64,000 nucleotides of DNA from Selenobaculum gibii (GCF_030273445.1 NZ_CP120678.1:1-64000), one strand, 5' to 3'. Positions 1 through 10,257 are shown, counted from the first letter of the stretch. Numbers and translations are program-made. Notes: a model not told the origin generated them from the sequence alone.

Positions 1-2
1 GC

Positions 3-743
3 CGTAAATATCGAAATATAGATGTTCTACTTGTCGATGATATACAATTTTTATCTAATAAAGAACGAACTCAAGAAGAATTTTTCCACACGTTTAATAC
101 ATTACATGATGCAAATAAGCAAATTATTATTTCAAGCGATCGCCCACCTCGCGAAATTCAGACACTTGAAGATCGTCTTCGGTCCCGCTTTGAATGGGGA
201 CTAATTACAGATATTCAAGCACCAGATTTAGAAACACGTATTGCAATTTTAAGAAAAAAAGCACAGATCGAAAATTTAAATGTGCCAAATGATGTTATTG
301 TTTATATTGCAAGTCGTATTGACAACAATATTCGTGAATTAGAAGGTGCTTTGACAAGAGTTGTTGCTTATGCATCCCTAATGAATCAACCAATTAATAA
401 TGAATTGGCAACTGAAGCATTAAAAGATATCTTTTCAACGACAAAAACTAAAGAAATTACGCTCGAATTAATTCAAGAAATTGTGGCCTCTTACTTCAAA
501 ATTAAATTGGATGATTTATTTGCAAAAAAAAGGACGCGAAATTTAGCTTTTCCGCGTCAAATTGCTATGTATCTTTGTCGTGAGCTTACGGATACTTCAC
601 TACCTAGAATTGGCGAAATGTTTGGTGGGCGTGATCATACGACAGTTATCCACGCACATGATAAAATTGCGCGTGAACGTAACGAAGATATGAAGCTGAA
701 TAATACGATCAAAGATCTTATTAAGAGAATAGAAAGTATGTAG
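3..743 (+). CDS. dnaA: Chromosomal replication initiator DnaA (3' part, 5' end outside window)
   Basis: This is the last 246 codons of DnaA, the AAA+ protein that opens the origin; the start lies before the window. The frame opens with [17 protein letters not shown], the Walker B strand of domain III. It is followed by the sensor I segment IIISSDRPP and the arginine-finger segment [13 protein letters not shown]. Domain IV ends with the DNA-binding signature [15 protein letters not shown] at about 60 bases before the stop. It sits directly upstream of the origin and dnaN, as in most Firmicutes. The reading frame is open from base 3, so only the truncation by the window edge is unusual. Confidence 0.97.
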   Translation, partial: RKYRNIDVLLVDDIQFLSNKERTQEEFFHTFNTLHDANKQIIISSDRPPREIQTLEDRLRSRFEWGLITDIQAPDLETRIAILRKKAQIENLNVPNDVIVYIASRIDNNIRELEGALTRVVAYASLMNQPINNELATEALKDIFSTTKTKEITLELIQEIVASYFKIKLDDLFAKKRTRNLAFPRQIAMYLCRELTDTSLPRIGEMFGGRDHTTVIHAHDKIARERNEDMKLNNTIKDLIKRIESM

Positions 744-989
744 TGTATAAGTCTGTGTATAACTAATAGAAAAAACTGTAGATGAATTGTGGGTAACTAA
801 ATCCACAATTTTTTCTGTGATTATGTGGATAACTATGTATTTATTTATCGACATATTATTCACATTCAAATCTTAATAACTTTATACCTTCCACATAGTT
901 ATACACATATCAACACTCCCTACTACTATTACGACTATCTTTTATAAAAAATACTTTTATTAGTCATATAATACCAAGGAGGTCTATCA
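742..989. other. oriC: Replication origin oriC (DnaA-box cluster) between dnaA and dnaN
   Basis: The 246-bp gap between dnaA and dnaN holds several matches to TTATNCACA. On the minus strand there are boxes at 754-762 (TTATACACA) and 824-832 (perfect TTATCCACA), with weaker ones at 742-750 and 788-796. On the plus strand there are boxes at 856-864 (TTATTCACA) and 899-907 (TTATACACA). The rest is very AT-rich. Location and boxes together make this the initiation region; whether a second cluster lies upstream of dnaA cannot be seen here. Confidence 0.85.
899..950 (+). promoter_or_regulatory. Basal unwinding element: DnaA box, GC-rich spacer, DnaA-trios
   Basis: The last DnaA box (899-907) is followed by a short C-rich stretch (CACTCCC, 914-920). 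Next come tandem triplets TAC TAC TAT TAC GAC TAT (921-938), then an AT run. This is the order described for the Bacillus subtilis unwinding element, in which DnaA spreads from the box onto single-stranded trios. It fixes the likely opening point at about 921-955, just upstream of dnaN. Confidence 0.7.
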
Positions 990-2102
990 ATGAAATTCTC
1001 ATGTACAAAGGAACAACTTGTTCATGCTGTAAATATTGTACAAAAAGCTGTATCAAATAAACCGCAAATGCCTATATTATCAGGGATTTATTTAAATGCT
1101 GAAAATAATATGATAGAATTACAAGCTACAGATTATGAATTAGGAATCATCTGTAAAATTGAAGCAAACGTTGAAAAAGCGGGAGCTATAGTACTTTCGG
1201 GGAGATATTTTCAAGATGTAGTAAAAAAACTACCTGGCGAAACAGTAGAGATTGTAACAAATAAAGAAGAACATACAATGAAAATTACTTCAAATTCGGC
1301 ACAATTTAATTTATTAAGTTTACCAGCTTCAGAATTTCCTGTATTAAAACCATTAAATGCAACGACAAGCTTTAAAATTCGTGATAATATTTTTCGTGAA
1401 TTAATAAAAAAGACAGTATTTGCTTGTTCGGCCGATGAAGCTCGTCCCATATTTACAGGTTGTTTACTAAATGTAAATAATAGTGATGTAGTTATGGCAG
1501 CAACAAATACGCATAGATTATCGGTAAAAAAAGAATATCTTGATGATTTTACGGGAAATGTAAAAATAATTATTCCTTCAAAAATTTTAAATGAATTGGC
1601 GAGGATTATGGTAGCAGAAGTTCCTTCGGATATTAGAATTGATTGCGCATATGGACAGATTAGCTTTACCTTTGATAATGTTTACATAATATCAAGGTTA
1701 ATCGAGGGACAATTCCCTGACTATGAACGTGTTATACCGCCTGATTTTGCGACGAATATTACTTTAAATACTGATGAATTTTCAGCTGCAGTGGAACGTG
1801 TTTCATTGATTTCAAGAGTGAGTGATTATAATATCATCCGCTTGACATTTAAGGAAAATTCGGTTGTTATTTCCTCTAATAATCCCGATATTGGGAAAGC
1901 AGAAGAATCCGTTCCAGCAATTATAGAAGGAAATGATTTAGATATATCTTTTAATGCAAAATACGTAACTGATATTTTAAAAAATATTGATAGTGAAAAA
2001 ATTTATTTTTCACTTAATACACCTCTAAGTCCAGCGAGTATAAAGCCTTGTGATGATGAAACGTATACTTATATCATTACTCCGGTGAGAACAACAGCTT
2101 AA
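990..2102 (+). CDS. dnaN: DNA polymerase III beta subunit (sliding clamp)
   Basis: This is the ring-shaped processivity clamp of replication. The 370-residue length is normal for the family. The start MKFSCTKEQLVHAVNIVQKAVSNK is typical, and the three clamp domains are present, ending with the C-terminal segment YIITPVRTTA (family C-termini usually end in MPM/MPVR-like residues). The ATG at 990 follows an excellent ribosome site, AAGGAGG, at 976-982. It is first in the dnaN-yaaA-recF-dciA-remB-gyrB run, whose genes are separated by 0-30 bases and are probably co-transcribed. Confidence 0.97.
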   Translation: MKFSCTKEQLVHAVNIVQKAVSNKPQMPILSGIYLNAENNMIELQATDYELGIICKIEANVEKAGAIVLSGRYFQDVVKKLPGETVEIVTNKEEHTMKITSNSAQFNLLSLPASEFPVLKPLNATTSFKIRDNIFRELIKKTVFACSADEARPIFTGCLLNVNNSDVVMAATNTHRLSVKKEYLDDFTGNVKIIIPSKILNELARIMVAEVPSDIRIDCAYGQISFTFDNVYIISRLIEGQFPDYERVIPPDFATNITLNTDEFSAAVERVSLISRVSDYNIIRLTFKENSVVISSNNPDIGKAEESVPAIIEGNDLDISFNAKYVTDILKNIDSEKIYFSLNTPLSPASIKPCDDETYTYIITPVRTTA

Positions 2103-2128
2103 TTTTTAGTTCTGAAAAGAGGAATAAA

Positions 2129-2353
2129 ATGGAAAAAATTCAAATAAAAACTGATGATATACAATTGGATCAATTATTAAAGCTAGCTTCCATTGTAGAA
2201 TCTGGTGGACAAGTTAAATATATGATTGCTGATGAACTAATTAAATTAAACGGAAACATTGTAACTGAAAGAAGAAGAAAAATTAAACCAGGAGACATTG
2301 TTGAAGTTGATGGGGTTGGTAAGTTAAGTGTGATTAAATTAAAAGGTGAATAA
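2129..2353 (+). CDS. yaaA: S4-domain RNA-binding protein YaaA/RlbA
   Basis: This 74-residue protein is made almost entirely of an S4 RNA-binding fold; the segment IKLNGNIVTERRRKIKPGDIVEVDG is the recognisable core. In Firmicutes this gene always sits between dnaN and recF. The B. subtilis homologue has been linked to the late 50S ribosomal subunit; the exact role is not clear. The ATG at 2129 has GAGGA just upstream, and recF starts 3 bases after the stop, which implies translational coupling. Confidence 0.88.
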   Translation: MEKIQIKTDDIQLDQLLKLASIVESGGQVKYMIADELIKLNGNIVTERRRKIKPGDIVEVDGVGKLSVIKLKGE

Positions 2354-2356
2354 ACG

Positions 2357-3454
2357 ATGCGAATAAAAAAAATTAGTTTGCATAACTATAGAAATTATTC
2401 GCAGTTATCACTCGATTTGTCACATAATCTCAATATATTTTTAGGTGAAAATGCACAAGGAAAAACGAATATCATCGAAGCGATTTATTACGCTGCAATA
2501 GGTTCATCACATCGGACATCAAATGATAATGAATTGATCTGTTGGGAAAAAGAAAGTGCAAAAATTTATCTATGTTTTGAAAGAATGTCTGTAGAAAATG
2601 AATTAGAATTTAATTTTCCCGTCGGTAAAAGACGGGAAATTTCTTATAATGGACATAAGATAAAGCCAAAGGAATTGATAGGGACAATTAATGTTGTTTT
2701 ATTTTCACCAGAAGATTTATATTTGATTAAAGGTGCACCAGCGGCTCGGAGAAAGTTTCTTGATACAGAAATCTCTCAGGCAAATCCATCTTATTATTCT
2801 TTGCTTAGTCAATATAATCGTGTTATTGCTCAAAGAAATGTTTTATTAAAAAAGATAAAAGAAAATCAAGCAAAAAATGATTTATTAGAATTGTGGAATC
2901 AGCAATTATCAGAACTTGCAACAAAAATTGTAAAGCAGAGAATTTATTCGTTAAAAAAACTTAATATGTTGGCAAATCTTATGCATAGAAGGATTTCAAC
3001 GAATAAAGAAAATTTAGAAATAGGTTATATTTTTAATGGCGAGGAAAATTTTTTACCGTCAGATTTAAATACATGGTATAATAATAAATTAGCAGAGGTA
3101 CAGGCTATTGATATTAGACGTGGCTTTACTAGCGTTGGACCTCATCGAGATGACATTATTTTAAAGGTTAATGGAATTAATTTACGCTCTTTTGGTTCAC
3201 AAGGCCAGCAACGTACAGGGGTATTGGCATTAAAATTGGCTGAGTTAGAGTTTATAAAGTCGGAAACTGGTGAATACCCTGTTTTATTGTTAGATGATGT
3301 AATGAGTGAACTAGATGTAAATAGGAGAAATCAATTATTACTCTTTATTCGTGAAAGAATCCAGACTTTTATTACAGCGACGGATCGCAGTTACTTTCCG
3401 AAAGAAAATGTGGGAAAATACTACAAGGTAAGTGCAGGAAGCGTTATGGAGTGA
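2357..3454 (+). CDS. recF: DNA replication and repair protein RecF
   Basis: RecF is an SMC-like ATPase that helps load RecA at gapped DNA. The 365-residue length is usual. Visible motifs are the N-terminal MRIKKISLHNYRNY, Walker A GENAQGKTN at about residue 30, the signature region FGSQGQQRTGVLALKLAE, and Walker B with the D-loop VLLLDDVMSELD at about residue 310. It lies in its standard place after yaaA. The stop overlaps the ribosome site of the next gene. Confidence 0.96.
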   Translation: MRIKKISLHNYRNYSQLSLDLSHNLNIFLGENAQGKTNIIEAIYYAAIGSSHRTSNDNELICWEKESAKIYLCFERMSVENELEFNFPVGKRREISYNGHKIKPKELIGTINVVLFSPEDLYLIKGAPAARRKFLDTEISQANPSYYSLLSQYNRVIAQRNVLLKKIKENQAKNDLLELWNQQLSELATKIVKQRIYSLKKLNMLANLMHRRISTNKENLEIGYIFNGEENFLPSDLNTWYNNKLAEVQAIDIRRGFTSVGPHRDDIILKVNGINLRSFGSQGQQRTGVLALKLAELEFIKSETGEYPVLLLDDVMSELDVNRRNQLLLFIRERIQTFITATDRSYFPKENVGKYYKVSAGSVME

Positions 3455-3458
3455 TTTT

Positions 3459-4361
3459 TTGGATATAATAAAGGATATACTTTATAAAACAATACAAAAT
3501 CTTAGTATAAATAAAAAATTTAAAGCACAAATGGCGATTGCTCATTGGGAGGAAATTGTTGGTAAAGATATAGCTGCGCAAACTAATCCTCAAATGATGG
3601 ATTTTGGCATTTTAAACATCGCTGTTAAAAATTCAGTATGGGCGCATCATTTAATGATGATGAAAATGGAACTGCTGCATAAGATTAATGAATTTATTGG
3701 AGAACCAATTGTGCGTGATATTCGATTTAATCAGCGATATACTGCAATAAATAGACCTATATCTGCAGATAAAAATGAACCTGATTTTGGTAGAGCATTA
3801 AAAAGGATTTACTTAACTGAGAATGAAGTAAATCAGGCTGATATTATGGTACGTGATGTAGAAAATGATGAACTTAAGTCCAAATTAAAACGGTTGGTAA
3901 GCCGACATCTTGCAAGCAAAAAGCTAAAACTTACACATAAGTGGCATAAATGTGGAAAATGTAATTCTTTATGTGATGAAAAGGATAGGCTGTGTCATGT
4001 TTGTAATTTGCAGGAAAAAAAACAAAGGTATTCAGATATTCGATCAATATTATTAGAAGTTCCTTGGGCGACGTATGGTGAAGTATATAAACATGTTCCT
4101 TGCAGTAATGCAGAATATATTGATGCAAAAGTTACTTTACTTAACGTAATTGCGCAAAGAATAGAAGATGAGGTAAGAGATCGAATGGATGTATTGACAT
4201 TGGTAATGTTATTTACCGGTGCAAAATATGATAAAGTCAATGAAAAAATCATTGAGAAAACTATGTATAAATTTCGTAGTTGGGATAAAAAATTTAGCGG
4301 AAAAATGAATGGGAAGAAGAAGGTCAGGGGGAATCAATATGTTTCTACATCTGGGATCTGA
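3459..4361 (+). CDS. DciA-like (DUF721) protein with a zinc-ribbon and C-terminal extension
   Basis: Residues about 1-95 match the DUF721/DciA fold (KAQMAIAHWEEIVGKDIAAQTNPQ, then LNIAVKNSVWAHHLMMMKMELL). In many bacteria this fold loads the replicative helicase. The protein is unusually long at about 300 residues. A second half contains CxxC...CxxC (KCGKCNSLC, then LCHVCN at about 165-185), likely a zinc ribbon, and then a helical tail. TTG at 3459 is preferred because GGAG lies 9 bases upstream, just after recF. A GTG at 3432 would overlap recF. The end overlaps remB by 23 bases. Confidence 0.75.
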   Translation: MDIIKDILYKTIQNLSINKKFKAQMAIAHWEEIVGKDIAAQTNPQMMDFGILNIAVKNSVWAHHLMMMKMELLHKINEFIGEPIVRDIRFNQRYTAINRPISADKNEPDFGRALKRIYLTENEVNQADIMVRDVENDELKSKLKRLVSRHLASKKLKLTHKWHKCGKCNSLCDEKDRLCHVCNLQEKKQRYSDIRSILLEVPWATYGEVYKHVPCSNAEYIDAKVTLLNVIAQRIEDEVRDRMDVLTLVMLFTGAKYDKVNEKIIEKTMYKFRSWDKKFSGKMNGKKKVRGNQYVSTSGI

Positions 4362-4590
4362 TACTGTTGTTGCACTCGAAGACGTGATATCCATTAATGA
4401 TTATAAATTGTCTCGTTCAGTAATTAATCGCGATTTTATCCAGCAAATGAAAGATACAAATTCAATTATTGATATCTCAGGAAATCAGCCTAAAAGTTTT
4501 ATTGTGACAAAATATAAAGTCTATTTGTCAGCGATTTCGTCTATGACTTTAAGAAAACGCGCAGATAATTTATTTTATAACGAAGCTTAA
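4339..4590 (+). CDS. remB: RemB/YaaB-like extracellular matrix regulator (DUF370)
   Basis: This small protein of 83 residues starts MFLHLGSDTVVALEDVISINDY and ends TLRKRADN, which is the DUF370 pattern. In B. subtilis the homologue between recF and gyrB (YaaB/RemB) affects biofilm-matrix gene expression; the paralogue RemA is a DNA-binding protein. ATG 4339 is chosen because AGGGGGA lies 8 bases before it. It sits inside the replication operon, directly ahead of gyrB. Confidence 0.85.
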   Translation: MFLHLGSDTVVALEDVISINDYKLSRSVINRDFIQQMKDTNSIIDISGNQPKSFIVTKYKVYLSAISSMTLRKRADNLFYNEA

Positions 4591-4601
4591 CAGTAAAATA
4601 G

Positions 4602-6536
<1,935 letters not shown>

Positions 6537-6546
6537 TAAAATATAA

Positions 6547-6590
6547 AAAGAACTGCTTTCATGATATAAGTGAAAGCAGTTCTTTTTATA
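6547..6590 (+). terminator. Rho-independent terminator after gyrB
   Basis: A 15-bp stem (6547-6561 with 6571-6585, arms AAAGAACTGCTTTCA / TGAAAGCAGTTCTTT) with a 9-base loop and a T-run. It ends the dnaN-gyrB transcript. Confidence 0.9.
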
Positions 6591-6779
6591 TGGAAAATAA
6601 TATTTATTATTTTGGTATAAAATGACGATATAATAATTAAGTATGGCTAATTATAAGGATGTAAAAAGAGCAAAGGAAGCGATTAGATGATGATTCAATC
6701 CTCTACGAAGAATTTTTTAGTAGAAAATTCTAACTTGTTTTTTGAATATCGTATTGATTTTAAGGAGTTGATATTTAGA

Positions 6780-7540
6780 AAGTAAAAAAAGAATTACTAA
6801 GGATAATTAAAAATACATTGGTTACTCCAGTATTTCAACCAATTGTAAATTTAAAAAATGGAGAAATCTTTGGTTATGAAGCGTTTAGTAGAGTCTAGAA
6901 AGATGATTTTTTAGAAAAAACTGATATAGGCTTAATTAATGGAATACATAAAGAGAGAATAAAAAAATTCTATTGTGAAAGCAATGGTTAACTTTTCTCA
7001 GGATACAAATAAAAAAATTATAGCCGAAGATATTAAAGAAAAATCGGATTTAGATGTTCTCATTTCTTAGGGGATTGAAATATGGACAAGGTTTTTATTT
7101 AGGAAAACCAAAGCAAAAGATTATTGATATTGAATGTCAAATAAAAAGAGAAATTTACAAATTTTTTGAGAAGAAAAAAGCAATGCATCGTAGGGATAAA
7201 TTAACTAATTCTATAGGTAAGATTGCAGAATTAGAATTATTTTATTGCTTTTTTTAATCTGACAATATAAATTTTGTTTGTGATACAATTATTGAGAGGT
7301 TTGATAAAGAAATCAGGGATTTTTATTCATTCGAACATCAGCAAAATGAATATGTAATTGCTAAAGGATGAGATGGACGGATTGGAAAGTTTTCTTTGAT
7401 TGCTTTTTCACTAGAAGTATCGAAAGTAAATAATAATTTTAGGTTGGATGGTAATAGAATTGCTAAAAAGCGGCAAAAATAAAAAAGTTATGCAAGGAAA
7501 ATCCTAAAAGTAATTTTGTAATAAAAAAATATGAGGAAGC
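6780..7540 (+). pseudogene. Decayed EAL-GGDEF c-di-GMP phosphodiesterase-type gene
   Basis: No intact ORF, but fragments can be read on the plus strand. At about 6791-6895 there is TPVFQPIVNLKNGEIFGYEAFSR, the start of an EAL domain, ended by TAG at 6896. From about 7020 there is IIAEDIKEKSDLDVLIS and, in a shifted frame (7069-7110), GLKYGQGFYLGKP, the end of the EAL domain. After a TAA at 7256, 7270-7480 reads CDTIIERFDKEIRDFY and SLIAFSLEVS, like the C-terminal GGDEF half of EAL-CBS-GGDEF proteins. Most of the EAL interior is deleted, and there are several stops and frameshifts. Confidence 0.75.
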
Positions 7541-7551
7541 ATGAGGCGAAT

Positions 7552-7580
7552 TTGACATTTTATTTATTTGATGATATTAT
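7552..7580 (+). promoter_or_regulatory. Sigma-A promoter of the Mn riboswitch / htpX transcript
   Basis: TTGACA at 7552-7557 and TATTAT at 7575-7580 with exactly 17 bases between. The predicted transcript start, near 7587, is about 15 bases before the riboswitch core. Confidence 0.8.
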
Positions 7581-7602
7581 AAAAGTAATTTAATATCTTT
7601 CC

Positions 7603-7690
7603 TACAAGGGGAGTAGCTGTACAATAGTGTCGTCATTACGAGCAATTGCTCCGGTGCTATTGGCAAAAAAATTTGCAAGCCAGACCTTGT
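7603..7690 (+). ncRNA. yybP-ykoY (Mn2+-sensing) riboswitch
   Basis: The family's hallmark elements are present in order: AAGGGGAGTAGC (7606-7617), GTCGTCATTACG (7628-7640), a small hairpin (GAGCAATTGCTC), CGGTGCTATTGGCAA (7652-7666) and CCAGACCTT (7680-7688). The first and last blocks form the L1/L3 docking site that binds Mn2+ in known members. The 3' end overlaps a terminator stem, so the likely mechanism is transcriptional, with metal binding freeing read-through. The downstream gene is htpX, not the more usual manganese exporter. Confidence 0.85.
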
Positions 7691-7725
7691 CTCAATCAAT
7701 GGAATGAGACTTGGTCTTTTTCTTT
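7682..7725 (+). terminator. Riboswitch expression-platform terminator
   Basis: Stem AGACC-TT-GTCTCA (7682-7694) with TGAGAC-TT-GGTCT (7705-7717), containing a symmetrical TT/TT mismatch, followed by a T-rich run. The left arm is the conserved CCAGACC end of the aptamer, so aptamer folding and termination compete. Confidence 0.8.
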
Positions 7726-7759
7726 AAGGGGAGCACAAGGAAGAAAAGAAAAAGCTATC

Positions 7760-7804
7760 ATGTTAAAAATTATTGGAATACAAGATTTAAATTGTGAATT
7801 TTAG
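7760..7804 (+). CDS. Possible 14-residue leader peptide ahead of htpX
   Basis: ATG at 7760 opens MLKIIGIQDLNCEF and stops with TAG at 7802-7804, which overlaps the htpX ribosome site TAGGAGG (7802-7808). A weak ribosome site (AAGAAAAGAAAAAG) precedes it. Stop/RBS overlap could couple translation of htpX to this short frame, but chance cannot be excluded. Confidence 0.2.
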   Translation: MLKIIGIQDLNCEF

Positions 7805-7818
7805 GAGGTCTCACGTAA

Positions 7819-8670
7819 ATGAATACTTTAAAAACTACTGTCTTGATGGCAGCTTTAATGGGGGTATTAGTCGCTGTTGGTGGTGCTGTTGGCGGACAGT
7901 CAGGAGCTTCGATTATGTTGATTATTTCCCTGGTAATGAATTTGGGAAGTTTTTGGTTTAGTGATAAAATTGTTTTAAAAATGTACGATGCTCGTCCTGT
8001 AGATGAGGCAAATGCCCCTGATTTGTATCAAATGGTAAGAAAATTATCTCGTAATGCAAATATTCCAATGCCAAGAGTATATGTCATTAATTCAAATGTA
8101 CCGAATGCTTTTGCTACGGGGCGTAATCCCGAAAATGGTGTAGTTGCTGTTACTACAGGGATTATGCAAGCGCTAAAGTATGAAGAGCTTGAAGGTGTAG
8201 TTGCACATGAATTGGCACATATTAAAAATCGCGATACTTTAATTAGTACAGTAGTTGCATCTATTGCCGGTGTTATTTCCTGGATTGGTACAATGGCACA
8301 ATGGGCAGCTATTTTTGGCGGACGCAGTGATGATGAAGAAGGTGGTGGAATTGGAGGTTTGATTTTTACGATTATTATTGCTCCTTTAGCAGCTACGATT
8401 ATTCAAATGGGAATTTCACGTTCTCGCGAATATCAAGCTGATGAATCTGGTGGTAATATTTGTGGAAATCCACTTGCATTAGCGAGTGCATTAACTAAAA
8501 TTGAACATTATGCTAAATTTGGCACAATGGAGCAGGCAACACCAGCTACCTCTCATATGTTTATTATCAATCCGCTTAGTGGTGCAGGAAAGAGTATCAT
8601 GAATTTATTTAGTACACATCCTGCGACAGCTGATCGCATTGCAAAACTACAAGCGCAAGCAAGAAGATAG
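7819..8670 (+). CDS. htpX: HtpX-like membrane zinc metalloprotease (M48)
   Basis: This 283-residue membrane protease degrades damaged membrane proteins in characterised homologues. Two N-terminal membrane helices (residues about 5-25 and 28-48) are followed by the zinc site HELAH at 130-134. Two further hydrophobic segments lie at about 145-165 and 175-200, and then the third-ligand region SREYQADESG at about 205. The C-terminal LFSTHPATADRIAKL is typical. AGGAGG lies 10 bases before ATG 7819. The upstream Mn riboswitch suggests expression under manganese or membrane stress. Confidence 0.93.
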   Translation: MNTLKTTVLMAALMGVLVAVGGAVGGQSGASIMLIISLVMNLGSFWFSDKIVLKMYDARPVDEANAPDLYQMVRKLSRNANIPMPRVYVINSNVPNAFATGRNPENGVVAVTTGIMQALKYEELEGVVAHELAHIKNRDTLISTVVASIAGVISWIGTMAQWAAIFGGRSDDEEGGGIGGLIFTIIIAPLAATIIQMGISRSREYQADESGGNICGNPLALASALTKIEHYAKFGTMEQATPATSHMFIINPLSGAGKSIMNLFSTHPATADRIAKLQAQARR

Positions 8671-8698
8671 TTTTAAATTTTAGTCTAAAATAAAAATA

Positions 8699-8742
8699 TA
8701 AGGCGAAGTTCAAGTGAATTCACTTGAACTTCGCCTTAATTA
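8699..8742. terminator. Bidirectional terminator (40-bp perfect palindrome)
   Basis: A perfect inverted repeat covers 8699-8738 with an EcoRI-like centre (GAATTC). It lies between convergent htpX and the guanylate-kinase-like gene and can serve both strands. Confidence 0.85.
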
Positions 8743-8804
8743 TTTTATCCATGGTAAAATAAGGTTTAGATGATAGTTGAATATATTTTTGAGACAAAAA
8801 ATTA

Positions 8805-9341
8805 TCAGCAACGATTTATAATCGCTAAAATTTGTCGAATTGATGTATCTACATCAAGTACATTTTTTACGATATGATCGCAAATTTTCCAGTTATCAAA
8901 TTCTCCATTGGCTTCTGCATATTCTAATTGTTTTTTTATATTTGCATTGGTTTCGCCGCGCTTTAACATTCTTTCTACCATAGTTACGTAATCTACCATA
9001 ATATAAATAGACTCAATTCGATGGCTTAGAAGTTTTTTTAATTGTTTAAGACCATTTTTATCAACGAGAACAAAATTTATTTTGTTTTCTTGCATTTTAT
9101 TTAAGAGTTCATTTTTTTCAATGCCATAATAATTGCCTTGGTAAGTGGATTTTTCTACTAAATCTAGTTTTAAAAAATTTTCTTTACTCACGAATTTATA
9201 TTCGATATTGTTTGTCTCACTATCTGTAATTTTTCGTGTAGTATGACTTACAATGGAAGAAAAGCCACGATTTCTAAGTATTTTTAATAACGTCGACTTT
9301 CCAGCTGCATGAGGACCAAGTATTGCGTAAATTTTCGTCAT
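8805..9341 (-). CDS. Guanylate-kinase-like P-loop kinase
   Basis: This 178-residue protein starts MTKIYAILGPHAAGKSTLLK with a P-loop, followed by SIVSHTTRK, the GMP-binding region seen in guanylate kinases (usually SxTTRxPR). The substrate-side pattern YYGIEKNEL also fits (usually YGTS). The PRPGE part is replaced by KITDSE, so this is a diverged paralogue rather than the housekeeping enzyme. AGGTATGAGCT precedes the start. It is followed on the same strand by nothing obvious before the palindromic terminator. Confidence 0.75.
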   Translation of the reverse strand: MTKIYAILGPHAAGKSTLLKILRNRGFSSIVSHTTRKITDSETNNIEYKFVSKENFLKLDLVEKSTYQGNYYGIEKNELLNKMQENKINFVLVDKNGLKQLKKLLSHRIESIYIMVDYVTMVERMLKRGETNANIKKQLEYAEANGEFDNWKICDHIVKNVLDVDTSIRQILAIINRC

Positions 9342-9449
9342 AGCTCATACCTCCACTCGCAATTAAAGCAATATTTAATTTTACTGTATTATAAAATAAT
9401 AAATTTTTCAATAGGTCTATACTATCATTTTGTAATAATATAGAAAAAT

Positions 9450-9824
9450 CTAAAATAAACGGGCAATAATAATACCACAAAGTGTAGCACCAAATCCAAT
9501 TAACATATTCGCCATAATATTTATAAATCCATAAAGGTATTGTTCAGATAATAAAAGTTTTATAGATTCATAACTAAACGAAGAAAATGTCGTTAAACCT
9601 CCTAAAAATCCAATAGTAATAAAAAATTTCCAAGCTGGATTCATCACAAAGCGCTCTGTAAAAAACGTCATAAAAAGACCGATAACCAGACAGCCAATAA
9701 CATTTGCAAAAAGTGTTCCATACGGAAAATGAAAACCAAATTTATTTAATGCTAAAGTTCCAATAAGATAGCGAGTAACAGATCCAGCTGCTCCTCCAAT
9801 GGCAATAATTAAATAATCGTTCAT
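9450..9824 (-). CDS. fluC: Fluoride channel FluC/CrcB
   Basis: This 124-residue protein has four hydrophobic segments and the FluC signatures GGAAGSVTRYLIG (residues about 10-22), GTLFANVIGC (about 36-45, with the conserved Asn) and GFLGGLTTFSSFSYE (about 73-87, the Phe-box region). It exports fluoride as a dual-topology dimer, and a single gene suffices. No fluoride riboswitch is visible in the 68 bases between it and the divergent gene. Confidence 0.92.
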   Translation of the reverse strand: MNDYLIIAIGGAAGSVTRYLIGTLALNKFGFHFPYGTLFANVIGCLVIGLFMTFFTERFVMNPAWKFFITIGFLGGLTTFSSFSYESIKLLLSEQYLYGFINIMANMLIGFGATLCGIIIARLF

Positions 9825-9901
9825 AAAAAAACTCCTAAAATAAAATAATCACAAATAAAGTGAAACATTCATAATATAATGAAAAATGGCAGGTGATAGA
9901 T

Positions 9902-10192
9902 ATGGCAATTGCGAAGGATACCCATGATATTTTAGATGTATTTGTTATAGAAAATTTTTCAAAAATAGCTAATTTTCAAGAAAATATAGTTGTTCCGCAA
10001 GGACTTCAAGATTTTATCACAGTAGAGACTGTAGATCATATTCGAGATTTGAATTTTCCTAGAGATGTTAGAGAATTATTAGAAAATTACATCTTAGTTA
10101 AAAAATTAGATTTCTTATCAAGTGTACCTCAGGCCTCAAGTACATCCCAACCTTCCAATATAAATCAATCCGAGAGAGTATTTACTTCTTAA
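9902..10192 (+). CDS. Hypothetical 96-residue protein
   Basis: The product is not recognised. It is acidic and soluble-looking, with a probably folded part (DTHDILDVFVIENFSKIANF...DFITVETVDHIRDLNFPRDVRELLENYILVKK described by segments) and a low-complexity Ser/Gln/Asn tail (SSTSQPSNINQS). ATG 9902 is chosen because GGCAGGTGAT lies just upstream; a GTG at 9893 falls inside that ribosome site. It is divergent from fluC and followed by its own terminator. Its codon use resembles its neighbours, so it is probably a real gene. Confidence 0.6.
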   Translation: MAIAKDTHDILDVFVIENFSKIANFQENIVVPQGLQDFITVETVDHIRDLNFPRDVRELLENYILVKKLDFLSSVPQASSTSQPSNINQSERVFTS

Positions 10193-10217
10193 GAGATAGA
10201 GTATCGGAAAAAATGAA

Positions 10218-10257
10218 AATAATCTCAAGATAAATAACAATCTTGAGATTATTTTTC
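10218..10257. terminator. Terminator with T-runs usable on both strands
   Basis: Stem AATAATCTCAAGA (10218-10230) with TCTTGAGATTATT (10241-10253), followed by TTTTT on the plus strand and by ATTTTCATTTTTT on the minus strand. It ends the 9902 gene and, read leftwards, would end the candidate RNA at 10353-10218. Confidence 0.8.

Noticed and set aside
7054-7257. A 67-codon frame with GLKYGQGFYLGKP as a separate small gene
   Set aside because: It is one piece of the decayed EAL-GGDEF gene; matching fragments lie on both sides in other frames.
9825-9901. Fluoride riboswitch ahead of fluC
   Set aside because: The conserved crcB-motif blocks (GGNGATG, ATAA..., CTGATG) are absent in the short divergent gap.
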